DNA from: Lyngbya sp. CCAP 1446/10
GTDB taxonomy: Bacteria > Cyanobacteriota > Cyanobacteriia > Cyanobacteriales > Microcoleaceae
Reading direction: 5' to 3'
DNA length: 64,000 bases
Assembly: GCF_026130175.1 (NCBI RefSeq)
Contig: NZ_JAIGNI010000009.1
Span: 1 to 64,000 of the forward strand
In this document: piece by piece, positions 1-9,222 of the stretch
How positions within the stretch are numbered: the first letter of the stretch is position 1
Layout of the letters: the number at the start of each line of letters is the position of its first letter
Program-made: the position numbers and the translations under genes
Notes under the pieces: model-generated
Database searches by the model: none
Seen by the model: the letters and a program-made list of their open reading frames with translations, nothing else
Told to the model about the DNA's origin: nothing

Positions 1-93
1 CGAAAAGTAGCTAATGGATTTAAAGAAACAATGAAAATTATTTTTGATGAATATCTACCAAAATGGAATTATCGTGCAGTGCCGACTATTTAA
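1..93 (+). CDS. 3' end of an unidentified gene, possibly a transposase tail
   Basis: An open frame enters from the left edge and ends at TAA (91-93), giving about 30 C-terminal residues ending in the stretch EYLPKWNYRAVPTI. The closing WNYRA motif recalls the C-termini of some IS630/ISAzo13-like DDE transposases, but that is a memory-based resemblance over a very short piece. No start, catalytic residues or terminal inverted repeat are inside the window. It could equally be the end of any other gene. Confidence 0.3.
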   Translation, partial: RKVANGFKETMKIIFDEYLPKWNYRAVPTI

Positions 94-127
94 CCAACGC
101 TAAAGTTATTAAATTTTCATTCCTTAG

Positions 128-691
128 CTATGATAATTCACTCAATATTTTGTTGATTATCACATCGGGTAGACCAAGCAACAAAGCGATTTGGCATGGT
201 TCGATACCTTGACTGTGCAATTTGCAAACGACTTCAGCGACATCAATTTCCAGCCGTTCGATCTGAGTTTTGAATCTGGATTCAGTGGGGCGATCGTTGT
301 CAGAGTTGGTAGGCGAAAAAGGACAGGGTTTGAGATTGAGGGTGTGGACGTATTCGACGTATTGAATATAATCTCTACCAAAATTTGAAGTATTGCTGAT
401 ATTTCTGCGATCGATCGCAGCTTTGAGATTGCCTTTTTGCATCTCTTCATCCATGACTACGGAGAGAGTTTTGAGCAGTTTGTAGCCGACTTCTCGGACG
501 TATTTGGTGGTGTAGCGGGTGTCACGCGCGATCGTTTCGTAGGTTTTGCCATCATACATTCCCTCAAGCACTAGCCGTTGTAGCGTATTGAGATGTTTGC
601 CCGTTTTCTCGAAGATCAGGCCATCGACCAATTTTAGCAGTTCGTTCTCGTCTGGGACGGCTTGCAACGGGCGATCGTCGTTGGGCTGCAT
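128..691 (-). CDS. Stand-alone vMAP-type N-terminal HTH domain protein
   Basis: This 187-residue protein resembles the HTH-like domain that cyanobacteria place at the N terminus of vMAP (vWA-MoxR associated protein) and NB-ARC/WD40 signalling proteins. Residues about 17-80 carry the typical pattern: a helix with LLKLVDGLIF, then LNTLQRLVLEGMYDGKTYETIA (read here as two helices) and TTKYVREVGYKLLKTLS. The rest (about 85-187) ends in a second predicted HTH-like stretch with LHSQGIEPCQIALLLGLP. Unlike the usual family members, no ATPase, protease or repeat domain follows, so it is either a stand-alone adaptor or the remnant of a larger STAND protein. The related domain opens the NB-ARC gene at 31455. 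Function is unproven; DNA binding or protein-protein signalling are both possible. Confidence 0.6.
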   Translation of the reverse strand: MQPNDDRPLQAVPDENELLKLVDGLIFEKTGKHLNTLQRLVLEGMYDGKTYETIARDTRYTTKYVREVGYKLLKTLSVVMDEEMQKGNLKAAIDRRNISNTSNFGRDYIQYVEYVHTLNLKPCPFSPTNSDNDRPTESRFKTQIERLEIDVAEVVCKLHSQGIEPCQIALLLGLPDVIINKILSELS

Positions 692-835
692 GGGTTGAGT
701 GAGGAAAAAATAAAAGTGGGTGAAACTCCGGGCTTTTTCAGTCTTTTTCGGGCTTTTTCAGCCAAGACAAAAGTGATACAGATGAGGTAGATTCTGAATT
801 AGTTTATTTGCACCAACACGAAGGAGAGCGACACA

Positions 836-3169
836 ATGCCTGACAATTTGGCTCTGCTGGACAAAAACGAAGACCTTTTGAATGGTAACAGTGAAGAAAG
901 TCAAGCGGATTGCGGCTGTCCCTTCAAGAAAACTGCGACCCAAGAGACGGCATCGAATGCTCAACCTATCCAGGATATCCTCAACCTAGGGGGTAACGAT
1001 ACGCTAGAACCTTCTGTCGCGCCAGACTTGTTGAATGGTAACACAGGAAGCGACTTTATATCCGGTAGTGCTGGCGATATTGGGCGATCGAGTTCCCAAG
1101 TCAGCAACGGCTCACTTTCTCCAGATGGTAGCGCTTACGTTTTGACTGAGCAAAGCGACACATTCACCATCCCCCTCGGCTTACTCGATACCCTCTTAGG
1201 CGGTTTGCGGGGTTTAGGCGGTGCGGATACGATTACTGGCTCGGAATCTGGGGATATCGTCTATGGCGACGAAGGAAATGACAGAATTGAGGGCCGAGGT
1301 GGTAATGATTTGCTGCAAGGCGGCTTGGGAAACGATTTTCTGAGTGGGGGTGCTGGCGAAAACGGCCTTCTTGGCGGTGCGGGTGCAGACACCTTGCAGG
1401 GTGGTGACAATGCTGACGGTGTTAACGGAAATGCAGGTAATGACGTAATCTTCGGCGCAGGGGGAGACGACTTTTTGCGGGGTGGTCGCGGTAACGATAT
1501 CATCAATGGGGGAGATGGCGATGACTTCCTAATTGGCGATCTTGGCAATGACACTCTGACTGGTGGTGCGGGTCAAGATATATTTTTTCTGCGATCGGAA
1601 GCGGCTTTAGGATCTCCTACTTTTGACTTAATTACGGACTTTCAAAGAACGATCGATTTCATCGGACTTAGCACAAATCTGAAAGAATCCGATATTGTTT
1701 TGGAGTCGAAAGTGCAGCCTTTCGGCGGTTCTGCTGTGGATGTTAAGGTAGCTGCAACAGGGGCGTTGTTAGGTACTGTTTTGGGAGTTACACCAGATGA
1801 TTTAAAAGGTCGTTTCAGACCTTATGATGTGGAGCCCGATCGTCCTGAAGACGTGGCGACGATCGATTTACCAGAGGTGACAAAGCTATCTGATAACAGA
1901 TTTCAGATGGAATTTCCAGCGAGTGATGGTAGCAAATATATAATTGTTTTTCAAGATGATGCTGACGGACGTTTCGTAGAATCAGTTATATTTGTACCCA
2001 ATCCTACAACGGGTATTCGTGGTAGTACAACGAGCTTAAGTCGAGATGGTACAACGGCGGATATCACTCTTGAAGGATCTAATGAAACTACGCGAATTAA
2101 GAATCAACCGAGTAACGAACCTGGGAAGCCGGATCAAGGTGAAATATCGCGGATCAAAGATGGTCAGATTTTTGACACTGTAAAGATTCCTCTTCCTCCC
2201 GATCCATCTCCAACATCTCCAACTCCTGAGCCACCAAAACCAACGACTCCTCCCCCAGTTGGCGGACGAGATTTTGCGAAAGATTGTGAGTCAGTTAAAA
2301 AATTCTGTGAAGGAACTGGCAAAGTGGGTAAAGTGGTAGATGTTGCTGCTAATCTTGGAATAGTTGGTGGTTTAGCCTTTGCTCCCCTTGAACTTGTTGG
2401 ATTAGGATTGAAGGGAGTATCGACTGCGTTGAAAGTCCTTGACTACAGTTGCAAACTTCTTACAGGTAGCGATAAAGACCTTGGTGATGCAGTAATTAAA
2501 GAATTGTTTGGAAAGGCAATTGAGAAAGTTACCAAATCAGGAGAAATTGCAGGAGACTTGGCAGAAGGTACAGGAAATAAATTAGATATAGTTGTATCTA
2601 CTGCTAGTCTTATTGATTCATTTCAGAAAAAAGAGCCGACAGCCTCTAAAACAAACTTTTTGCCTCAGATCCGAAAGTTTCTTGCTGATAAGACGGGTAT
2701 TCCCTTTGACTTCTGCGATAAACCTGCGACTACTCCTGTAACGCCTGAACCAACTTGTTCGGAGCAAGTCTTTAAGGCAGAAGTCATCCCTTCAGTTGTC
2801 AACTATGGACAAGCGGCAGAAGTCAAAGTTACCTACTGCGATCCACAAAATAAAATAAACAACATACTCGTAGAACTTAATACAAGGAGTGGAAAACAAA
2901 CCAAAAACATTCCCATTTCCTCTTCGAGTGGCACGGTAAGTTTTGAGATAAGAAGCAAGCCAAATGCTTTTGGAGACTGCGATGATCTTGGTTTTGCGGC
3001 CACTGGTAGACCAGGAATATCTGGTAGTGTTGTTATTACAGGTATAAGAGACAACGCTAATGGGTTCGCTTCATTCGGGGCTCTGCCTGACTTTTTTCTC
3101 ACTGGTGGATTAACCCAGATCCCTACTCAATTCAACATTTCCGGTGTGTGTGATGCAGAGTTGGTTTAA
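836..3169 (+). CDS. RTX (hemolysin-type) calcium-binding repeat protein
   Basis: A 777-residue protein without a signal peptide. Residues about 128-255 contain a block of glycine/aspartate nonapeptides of the GGxGxDxLx type (for example [20 protein letters not shown]), which bind calcium and fold as a parallel beta-roll in type I secretion substrates. The block is followed by the usual [20 protein letters not shown] closing strand. A region up to about 400, a Pro-rich linker (about 455-475) and a C-terminal half (about 480-777) that I do not recognise come next; that half has several cysteines and a stretch like a bacterial Ig-type beta-sandwich. The N-terminus has an odd DCGCPF motif. The start ATG follows GGAGAG at a good distance (about 822-827). 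Likely secreted or surface-located; no cognate type I exporter is adjacent. Confidence 0.75.
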   Translation: MPDNLALLDKNEDLLNGNSEESQADCGCPFKKTATQETASNAQPIQDILNLGGNDTLEPSVAPDLLNGNTGSDFISGSAGDIGRSSSQVSNGSLSPDGSAYVLTEQSDTFTIPLGLLDTLLGGLRGLGGADTITGSESGDIVYGDEGNDRIEGRGGNDLLQGGLGNDFLSGGAGENGLLGGAGADTLQGGDNADGVNGNAGNDVIFGAGGDDFLRGGRGNDIINGGDGDDFLIGDLGNDTLTGGAGQDIFFLRSEAALGSPTFDLITDFQRTIDFIGLSTNLKESDIVLESKVQPFGGSAVDVKVAATGALLGTVLGVTPDDLKGRFRPYDVEPDRPEDVATIDLPEVTKLSDNRFQMEFPASDGSKYIIVFQDDADGRFVESVIFVPNPTTGIRGSTTSLSRDGTTADITLEGSNETTRIKNQPSNEPGKPDQGEISRIKDGQIFDTVKIPLPPDPSPTSPTPEPPKPTTPPPVGGRDFAKDCESVKKFCEGTGKVGKVVDVAANLGIVGGLAFAPLELVGLGLKGVSTALKVLDYSCKLLTGSDKDLGDAVIKELFGKAIEKVTKSGEIAGDLAEGTGNKLDIVVSTASLIDSFQKKEPTASKTNFLPQIRKFLADKTGIPFDFCDKPATTPVTPEPTCSEQVFKAEVIPSVVNYGQAAEVKVTYCDPQNKINNILVELNTRSGKQTKNIPISSSSGTVSFEIRSKPNAFGDCDDLGFAATGRPGISGSVVITGIRDNANGFASFGALPDFFLTGGLTQIPTQFNISGVCDAELV

Positions 3170-3300
3170 GGGCGATATTGGTATTACTCGTATTATCTGC
3201 GGGCTACCATCTATCAACTTTACTTTGGATGGCAACGGAGGTATTTGTCAACTTTGTGGCTTTCAAATTACACCTATTTAACTTAATTTTTGCGTGGGTG

Positions 3301-3355
3301 GGGGCGGGTTTTATAATTTGTCGATTAATGTCAAATATCTGGGCGAACCCGCCCC
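3301..3355. repeat. Dispersed repeat with GGGGCGGGTT inverted arms
   Basis: A perfect 10-bp inverted repeat, GGGGCGGGTT at 3301-3310 and AACCCGCCCC at 3346-3355, separated by an AT-rich spacer. Related copies lie near 43480-43680 and 58640-58890. It sits between the convergent RTX and methyltransferase genes, where a folded transcript could help termination in both directions. A 61-codon frame across it looks fortuitous. Confidence 0.6.
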
Positions 3356-3389
3356 TACAGTAATGGTAAAATAGGGAGATTGTCGGCTA

Positions 3390-4217
3390 CTATTTCCGAC
3401 CGAAAACATAAAAAGTTGTGATATCGTTCCAAACTCCTCGTTCGGTTTGCAATGCTTCTATTTCAGTATCAAACTCAGCTTTAGCTTGCGCTAATTGCTC
3501 GGTTGAAAGTGTTGACAAAGGAGGCGGATACTGTCCGGGAGCCGGATGAGAACTTCCCGCCCACATTGCTTTTGCTTTTTCTAAACTGATATAGCTACCA
3601 TCTCGATCAATTTTAATTTCTACATCTTCAAATCCTGCTTGTTCGAGCAAGCTGCGGCACTTTTCTACAGTACCTGTGGGTTGGCTCATTTTGAAGGAAA
3701 TGCCGTATTTTTTAGCTACTTTCTGTGTCACAATTCCGCCCACAAAAGCGGTATCGGCAAAGGCTTGAATCCCTAGGATTCCGCCTGGCTTGAGAAATTT
3801 GTGCCAGTGGGTGAGGGCTGCGTGCAAGTCGGACATCCAAATAAAGGCAGAGGCACAAAATATGCGATCGCAGCTATTGACTGGAAAGTCTAGCGCTTCG
3901 GCATCTGCAAGCATAAATTCGGTATTTTTTAGATTTAATTCTTGAGCTTTGTTTCTGGCTCGATCGAGCATTCCCGTTGCAATATCTATGCCGACAACTC
4001 GACCTTCTGACCCCACAATTTGAGCTGCTGCGATCGCCACATGACCTGTTCCCGTTGCAATGTCTAAAACCTGGTGGCCTAAACTCACTCCCCCGTATTC
4101 TACCAAACGGCGAGCAATCTGTAAATGCCAATCGCTATTGTCATAGGTTTGACTTCTGCTGCTGTACAAATCTGCTATTTCTTGCTTGTATTTGTTGAGT
4201 TCAGGTTGGTTGCTCAT
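3390..4217 (-). CDS. Class I SAM-dependent methyltransferase (UbiE/Methyltransf_11 type)
   Basis: 275 residues with the canonical S-adenosylmethionine-binding motif I VLDIATGTGHVAIAAA (about residues 49-64). Motif II/III regions follow: an acidic loop VVGIDIATGMLDRA, then FMLADAEALDFP, then CDRIFCASAFIWMSDLHAAL, LKPGGILGI. These are diagnostic of the UbiE/COQ5-like Rossmann methyltransferases, normally 240-280 residues, so the gene looks complete. The methyl acceptor cannot be told from sequence; close relatives methylate quinones, sterols or small metabolites. It is convergent with the RTX gene and probably monocistronic. Confidence 0.85.
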   Translation of the reverse strand: MSNQPELNKYKQEIADLYSSRSQTYDNSDWHLQIARRLVEYGGVSLGHQVLDIATGTGHVAIAAAQIVGSEGRVVGIDIATGMLDRARNKAQELNLKNTEFMLADAEALDFPVNSCDRIFCASAFIWMSDLHAALTHWHKFLKPGGILGIQAFADTAFVGGIVTQKVAKKYGISFKMSQPTGTVEKCRSLLEQAGFEDVEIKIDRDGSYISLEKAKAMWAGSSHPAPGQYPPPLSTLSTEQLAQAKAEFDTEIEALQTERGVWNDITTFYVFGRK

Positions 4218-4361
4218 TAAGGTTTTGTTTGCTGTATAAATTTACAGGCGTAGAAATTCACGCGCATCCCGCCTGTGCTGCGGAAGACACAGAAGGCTAT
4301 AGATAATGTGTTAAATACCTTTTTGGGCAATTTCTAATTATATCGCACGACCAGCTCAATT

Positions 4362-5627
4362 TCAATCATTGCGTAAAGCTGCGATCGGATCTAAGCGAGC
4401 GGCATTCCGAGCCGGCAATACTCCAGCTAACAACCCGACGGTAAAAGATAGCCCAAAACCTGCTGTAATCGACCAGACAGAAACCACAAACGGAAATTTG
4501 AACGCTGTCGCGGCCCCAAAGGCGATCGCAATTCCCAACCCAATACCCGCCGTTCCCCCCACGGTAGACACTAAAATAGATTCGGCCATAAATTGAATCA
4601 GAATTGCTGCATTAGTAGCGCCTACCGCTTTGCGAATCCCGATTTCCTTCGTGCGCTCCACAACAGACACCAACATAATATTAGCAATACCGATGCCGCC
4701 AACTACCAAAGAAATTCCGGCGATCGCTCCCACCATCACCGTAAATAAACCTATTACATTGCTGAAAGTGCTAACAATCTCAACTTGATTGATAACTCGA
4801 AAATCATCCGGTTGTGGCGGATAAATATTGTGGCGCAAGCGCATGATATTTTCCACTTGAAATTGAGCATCCGCTAAATCCGCTTCGCCGGCAGTTTCCA
4901 ACCAAAAACCCGAAATCGCTATCCCGGCTAAAGAATTTCTCCCCACAATCCGCGAAGACATATTTTTGAGGGGAATATACACTCGATCGTCCTGATCGGT
5001 TCCCCCTACAGACCCCTTGCTTTCCATCACTCCAATGACCTTGTAGCGGTTTCCCTGAATGCGAATATCGGAGGATAGCGCATTAGCTCCGACTCCAAAA
5101 AGTTCGTCCCGCACCTTAGAACCGAGGACAACTACTGGCTCAGCAGCATTCAATTCATCCTCAGTAAAAAATCGTCCTTGTTGGGGTTGAATGTTCTTCA
5201 CATCTGGATAGTTTAAATCTGTTCCCAAAATCGCAGTAAATGAATTTTGTCCGCCGTAAACGATTTGCACTTGGCGCTGCAAATAAGCGGTAATTGCTTT
5301 GACTGCGGGAGCTTGTTTGCCGATCGCCCTAGCGTCATCCCAAGTCAGGGTAGTAGCAGAACCGCTTCCCTGACTGACACCGCCCGTTCGAGAAGCACCG
5401 GATAACACCAACAGCACATTTGTACCCAAAGATTTAAACTGTTCTTCTGTTGATTTTTGGACTCCTTGTCCTACCGAAGTAATGGCAATTACTGAAGATA
5501 TCCCAATAATTACACCCAGCATGGTTAAACTGGTACGCAATTTATTATTCCACAGCGCTTCTGTCGCCATGAATGCGATTTGAACGTTGGAGATTTTGTT
5601 GATGGCTGGGGGAGTCTTTAGTTTCAT
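4362..5627 (-). CDS. MacB/FtsX-type ABC transporter permease
   Basis: 421 residues with the MacB_PCD plus FtsX architecture. A first transmembrane segment near residues 32-55 (SLTMLGVIIGISSVIAITSV) is followed by a large extracytoplasmic domain (about 60-270). Three C-terminal membrane helices (about 285-410) include the family motif VERTKEIGIRKAVGATNAAI, and the protein ends with LPARNAARLDPIAALRND. In this family the permease pairs with a LolD/MacB-type ATPase and a membrane-fusion protein in a tripartite efflux or DevBCA-like glycolipid exporter. The fusion protein is directly upstream (6060-7880), but no ATPase gene is next to it. Two extra partial copies of the first codons lie between the two genes (5724-5975). 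Confidence 0.88.
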   Translation of the reverse strand: MKLKTPPAINKISNVQIAFMATEALWNNKLRTSLTMLGVIIGISSVIAITSVGQGVQKSTEEQFKSLGTNVLLVLSGASRTGGVSQGSGSATTLTWDDARAIGKQAPAVKAITAYLQRQVQIVYGGQNSFTAILGTDLNYPDVKNIQPQQGRFFTEDELNAAEPVVVLGSKVRDELFGVGANALSSDIRIQGNRYKVIGVMESKGSVGGTDQDDRVYIPLKNMSSRIVGRNSLAGIAISGFWLETAGEADLADAQFQVENIMRLRHNIYPPQPDDFRVINQVEIVSTFSNVIGLFTVMVGAIAGISLVVGGIGIANIMLVSVVERTKEIGIRKAVGATNAAILIQFMAESILVSTVGGTAGIGLGIAIAFGAATAFKFPFVVSVWSITAGFGLSFTVGLLAGVLPARNAARLDPIAALRND

Positions 5628-5659
5628 TAGGTGGTTGGGTATTGGTAATGTCTAGTTGG

Positions 5660-5975
5660 TGGGGATTAAGATTTTTTTAACCGCAGAGAGCGCAGAGAGC
5701 GCAGAGGGAGATCGATAATTAATTGGTATGCAATTTATTATTCCACAGCGCTTCTGTTCCCATGAATGCGATTTGAATGTTTGAGATTTTGTTGATGGCT
5801 GGTGGGGATTAAGATTTTTTTTAACCGCAGAGAGCGCAGAGAGCGCAGAGGGGGAGAGGTAGGAGAGCGATAATTAATTGGTACGCAATTTATTATTCCA
5901 CAGGGCTTCTGTCGCCATGAAGGCGATTTGAATGTTTGAGATTTTGTTGATAGCTGGGGGAGTCTTTAATTTCAT
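5660..5975. repeat. Tandem duplications of the permease 5' end with CAGAGAGCG repeats
   Basis: The first about 97 bp of the permease gene (5531-5627) recur at 5879-5975, including the start codon and about 33 codons, and a shorter copy without the start lies at 5724-5802. Each extra copy is preceded on the + strand by GGTGGGGATTAAGATTTTTT, then by repeated CAGAGAGCG words and a TAATTAATTGGTA junction. This makes a direct duplication of roughly 140-150 bp (about 5660-5800 and 5801-5953). The copy nearest the HlyD gene encodes MKLKTPPAINKISNIQIAFM in frame, then runs out of the permease sequence. These are non-functional gene fragments rather than a separate small gene. Confidence 0.8.
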
Positions 5976-6059
5976 GTTATTATTGATTGGGCATTGGGCA
6001 TTGGTAATTGTCAACCACTGACTACTGACAACAGTCAACTGACAACAGTCAACTGACAA

Positions 6060-7880
6060 CTAACGCAAGCGGGTTCCGCCACCTGGTTGCAAACCTGGAA
6101 TTCCACCCGATGATGGAGTTTGGGATCTAGGCCGCAATCCGGAGGGTAAACTAATCAGCACTTTTTCATCTCCTTTCAAACCCGATCGCACTTCCGTCTT
6201 GTCATCGACTGTCATACCAGTTTTAATCGGCATAAAAGCAGGTTTGCCATCTTTTCCGCCGGGAACAAACACCCCCGTTGCCCTTTGTTGGCGGACAATT
6301 GCCGCGGTGGGGACTACCAAAACATTTTTGAGTTCGCCTGCTTTAAACTCGACATTTACATTCATCCCAGAACGCAGCATTTGTTTGTCATCATTAATAA
6401 TTGCGGCTTTTACCTCAAAACTTGTCACATTTTGCTGGACGATCGACTGAGGCGAAATTTGAGTGATTTTACCTGCAAAAGTTTTTCCTGCAAAAGCATC
6501 GGCTTGAATAGACGCAGCTTGGCCGATCTGAATCTGAGCAATATTAGTTTCTGCTACGTTGGCGATTAATTGATTTTTTGAAGCTAAGGACAAAATCGAA
6601 GAAGAAGTCGCCGAAGAAACCGCACTTCCCGCTGTCGTGGGAGTCACAAAAGCGCCCGGATCTGCGTATTTGCGGGTGACAGTGCCGCTAAAAGGAGCCC
6701 GCAACACAGTGTCATCGATCAGGGCTTCGACGCTTTGCAGGCTGCCTCTAGCGGAGAGAACTTGGGCGCGGGCTTGGGCGATTTCTTCGGGGCGAGAACC
6801 GGCTTCTAGCAGCGCCAAAGCTTGCTGTTTTTGCTCGACTGCGGCGCGGGCTTGGGCGATTTCTTCGGGGCGCGCGCCCGATCGCACCAGGGCCAAAGCT
6901 TGCCGTTTCTGCTCCACAGCAGCCCGCCCCGCAGCGATATCTTCGGGGCGCGCGCCCGATCGCGCTAGGGCCAAAGCTTGCCGTTTCTGCTCCACCGCAG
7001 CCCTAGCTGCTGCGATTTCTTGGGGGCGAGCACCGGCCTTCAACAAAGCTACAGCTTGTTCGGCTTGTCTGACTTGCGTGCCGGCTCGATCGCGCGCGGT
7101 GCGGGAATTGTTGACAATTTGCAAAGCAATCGCCCCAGCAGAATAGAGTTCTTGATTTCTCTGAAAGTCATCCTCTGCTTGATTTTTAGCGTATTCGGCA
7201 TCTTTGAGTTTGGCACTTGCTTGGGCGATATCTTCAGGCCGATTCCCCTCAAGCAACTTTTGTAAATTTGCCTGTTGTTCAGCTAATTGCGCCTCGGCGA
7301 CGACAATCTCCTGAGTTCGATTCCCATTGAGCAATTTTTGTAAATTTGCCTGTTGTTCTGCGACTTGCGCCTCAGCTACAGCAACATCTTGGCTGCGATT
7401 CCCGTTGAGCAATTTTTCCAGACTGGCTTGTTGTTCTGCTAAAACTGCCTTAGCCGCAGCAATATCTTGGCTGCGATTACCGTTGAGCAATTTTTGCAAG
7501 TTTGCTTCGGCGGCTGCGAGTTGTCCGCGAGTTTGGGTAAGTTGGCCTTGGAGGTTGGAGTCGTCCATGTAGGCGAGAATCTGCCCTTTTTCAACGCTAT
7601 CTCCTTCGTTGACAAGCAAACTTTTGAGCACTCCTGAAGTTTTGGGGCTGACGTTGACGGAACGTTCGGGCACAATTGTGCCGTTTGCCGAAATTGTAAT
7701 CGGCAGGTTGAGCCTTTCTACAGCAACGGTTTTTTCCTTGCGCGCGGTTTCGCTACGCTGTTTGACTGCGAGTTGGCTGTAAGCTGTGTAGCCTACTCCT
7801 GCCAGCAATCCGGTGGCGAGAATCCCGCCCAGCCAGGGAGTCAGCTCTTTTTTAATGTGAAAGTTTTTTACAAGGTACAT
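6060..7880 (-). CDS. HlyD/RND-type periplasmic adaptor (membrane-fusion protein) with extended coiled-coil hairpin
   Basis: 606 residues, about 150-200 longer than a usual membrane-fusion protein. There is a single N-terminal membrane anchor (about 13-36), a first biotinyl-lipoyl half (about 70-105: SGVLKSLLVNEGDSVEKGQI), an alpha-helical hairpin, the second lipoyl half (LRAPFSGTVTRKYADPGAFV) and beta-barrel/membrane-proximal domains to the C terminus. The hairpin is lengthened by repeats. Four 26-residue units beginning LLNGNR or LLEGNR run over residues 131-234, and four 26-residue units containing GARPEEIA-like cores run over 281-384. Family knowledge predicts that it bridges the inner-membrane permease to a TolC-like channel. 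It is upstream of the MacB-type permease on the same strand. The stop codon abuts a CAACTGA short tandem repeat. Confidence 0.88.
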   Translation of the reverse strand: MYLVKNFHIKKELTPWLGGILATGLLAGVGYTAYSQLAVKQRSETARKEKTVAVERLNLPITISANGTIVPERSVNVSPKTSGVLKSLLVNEGDSVEKGQILAYMDDSNLQGQLTQTRGQLAAAEANLQKLLNGNRSQDIAAAKAVLAEQQASLEKLLNGNRSQDVAVAEAQVAEQQANLQKLLNGNRTQEIVVAEAQLAEQQANLQKLLEGNRPEDIAQASAKLKDAEYAKNQAEDDFQRNQELYSAGAIALQIVNNSRTARDRAGTQVRQAEQAVALLKAGARPQEIAAARAAVEQKRQALALARSGARPEDIAAGRAAVEQKRQALALVRSGARPEEIAQARAAVEQKQQALALLEAGSRPEEIAQARAQVLSARGSLQSVEALIDDTVLRAPFSGTVTRKYADPGAFVTPTTAGSAVSSATSSSILSLASKNQLIANVAETNIAQIQIGQAASIQADAFAGKTFAGKITQISPQSIVQQNVTSFEVKAAIINDDKQMLRSGMNVNVEFKAGELKNVLVVPTAAIVRQQRATGVFVPGGKDGKPAFMPIKTGMTVDDKTEVRSGLKGDEKVLISLPSGLRPRSQTPSSGGIPGLQPGGGTRLR

Positions 7881-8054
7881 ATTCTAAAAAAGTAGATATA
7901 AATTAGATCTTGATGGGTCTGTCTGTGATTTAGACCGATCGGGAACAGAAAAGGTTCAATGAAAGTGTGTTTAATTTTTTCGGTTGTGCCGTTATGTGGC
8001 AGGAATATTCTAATAATCAGGAAATCAGCTACGATTAATTGAGAATCTCGATCG

Positions 8055-8315
8055 ATGAGAAATGCAGAAATAAGCATTCAATTAGAGTTGCTACCGGAGT
8101 TGGAAAGTCAACTATCTACTGAAGCCTTGCGACTAAACCTACCTTTATCTGAATATATCCTACGTGTTTTATCGATCAGAAAAGTTCTGAGCAACCCACC
8201 TAAAACTGGAGCAGAACTTGTTGCTTATTGGCAAAGCAAAGGAGTCATCAACTCACGACCTGATATCAGCGTATATTTAGAGCGGGCTCTCCCGCCCACC
8301 CCAATCATTGTTTGA
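8055..8315 (+). pseudogene. Truncated type II antitoxin-like gene
   Basis: 86 residues whose first about 75 match the style of cyanobacterial small antitoxins with a ribbon-helix-helix-like front half and the GAELVAYWQSKGVINSRPDI signature. In relatives that segment is followed by a tail with charged residues such as ARQIRRQA. Here the frame instead runs into the C-rich sequence CTCTCCCGCCCACCCC of a dispersed repeat, producing an ERALPPTPIIV ending. No toxin gene (PIN or RelE type) follows. I read it as an antitoxin truncated by a repeat and orphaned, though a functional short variant is possible. Confidence 0.5.
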
Positions 8316-8404
8316 TTGTTTTTCAACATCCAATTTAATTGCCCAACAGCTTATAGTGATTTTACCGAAGCACAGGGGATTTAAGCCCCACCTTTAGATG
8401 GATT

Positions 8405-8441
8405 GTTTTTAGGCAGGGGATTTAAGCCCTTGCCTAAAAAC
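8405..8441. terminator. Hairpin terminator-like palindrome between convergent genes
   Basis: GTTTTTAGGCA (8405-8415) pairs perfectly with TGCCTAAAAAC (8431-8441), and the inner GGG/CCC extends the stem. T and A runs lie on the two sides, so transcripts from either strand would end in a stem followed by U residues. It separates the antitoxin-like gene (+) from the Uma2 gene (-), which suits a bidirectional terminator. Confidence 0.6.
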
Positions 8442-8454
8442 TTCGCACTCCGAA

Positions 8455-8490
8455 GTCAACTGTCAACTGTCAACTGTCAACTGTCAACTG
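8455..8490. repeat. Heptanucleotide tandem repeat (TCAACTG)n
   Basis: Five consecutive copies of a TCAACTG heptamer, a typical filamentous-cyanobacterial STRR. The Uma2 stop codon (complement of 8491-8493) begins directly at the repeat edge. Confidence 0.85.
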
Positions 8491-9117
8491 TTACCTGCCA
8501 GCCATCAACACTTGTTCAGCAGTCAGTTTTAAATCTGGGAAAGTTAGAGAAACGATGGTCTGATTGCCCCGAATCTGCTGAATTTGATATTCCCCATTCA
8601 CTAAAGTGCAGATAGAGAGCGTGGGTTGTTTGGGCTTCCCAATGTGTTGAGTACCACCCAATCCTGCGTGGTCTGCAATCCAATATTCAGGAATACCTAA
8701 AACTGCGTAGTCTTCGACCTTACGGGAATAATCATTTTGCCAGTTGCTACTAACAACTTCTGCCACAAATTTAATCGAACTGCCCAGTGTCAGGATCGAC
8801 TCGTCAGACCAAAACAGTTCTTTGGTAAGTTCATCTCGATCGACAACTGCAACATCAGGTCGAAATGCTGTCATACCAATATTTGAAGGGCGCAATAGTC
8901 CCCGCTGAAGCACAAACCAAGGTAAGCCTGTTGCGTCTATCTGGACACAGATTTTTGTGGTAATGAAGGCTGCAACCTCTTCGTGAGGGCCTGTTGGTTC
9001 CAAGTCGAATACCTCTCCATCAATCAGTTCATAGCAGTTATCGCCACCATAACGGGCGATAAACTCGTCAAAGCTGAGTGGTTTATGTTGTATTGGTTGG
9101 TCGATCGCAATGGTCAT
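8491..9117 (-). CDS. Uma2 family (DUF820) putative restriction-endonuclease-fold protein
   Basis: 208 residues with the DUF820/Uma2 layout abundant in cyanobacteria. A front part (LSFDEFIARYGGDNCYELIDGE) sets up the fold, then come RPDVAVVDRDE, the beta-strand with the acidic site KFVAEVVSSN, and the family hallmark KVEDYAVLGIPEYWIAD. The fold is PD-(D/E)XK nuclease-like, but biochemical roles in cyanobacteria are unknown. The family is often multicopy; a second, divergent member is at 56489-57121. The gene looks complete. Confidence 0.85.
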   Translation of the reverse strand: MTIAIDQPIQHKPLSFDEFIARYGGDNCYELIDGEVFDLEPTGPHEEVAAFITTKICVQIDATGLPWFVLQRGLLRPSNIGMTAFRPDVAVVDRDELTKELFWSDESILTLGSSIKFVAEVVSSNWQNDYSRKVEDYAVLGIPEYWIADHAGLGGTQHIGKPKQPTLSICTLVNGEYQIQQIRGNQTIVSLTFPDLKLTAEQVLMAGR

Positions 9118-9222
9118 AGCTCAACTTAGCCCAATCAATTCTTTTAGTCTATCAGTAGGTAATAGGTAATAGGTAAATCGCAGCGATCGAACTTTTCAAA
9201 AGTTCGATCGCTAATTTCCTAC

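Noticed and set aside
3178-3363. 61-codon frame after the RTX gene
   Set aside because: It covers the GGGGCGGGTT dispersed repeat and has no ribosome-binding site or family features.
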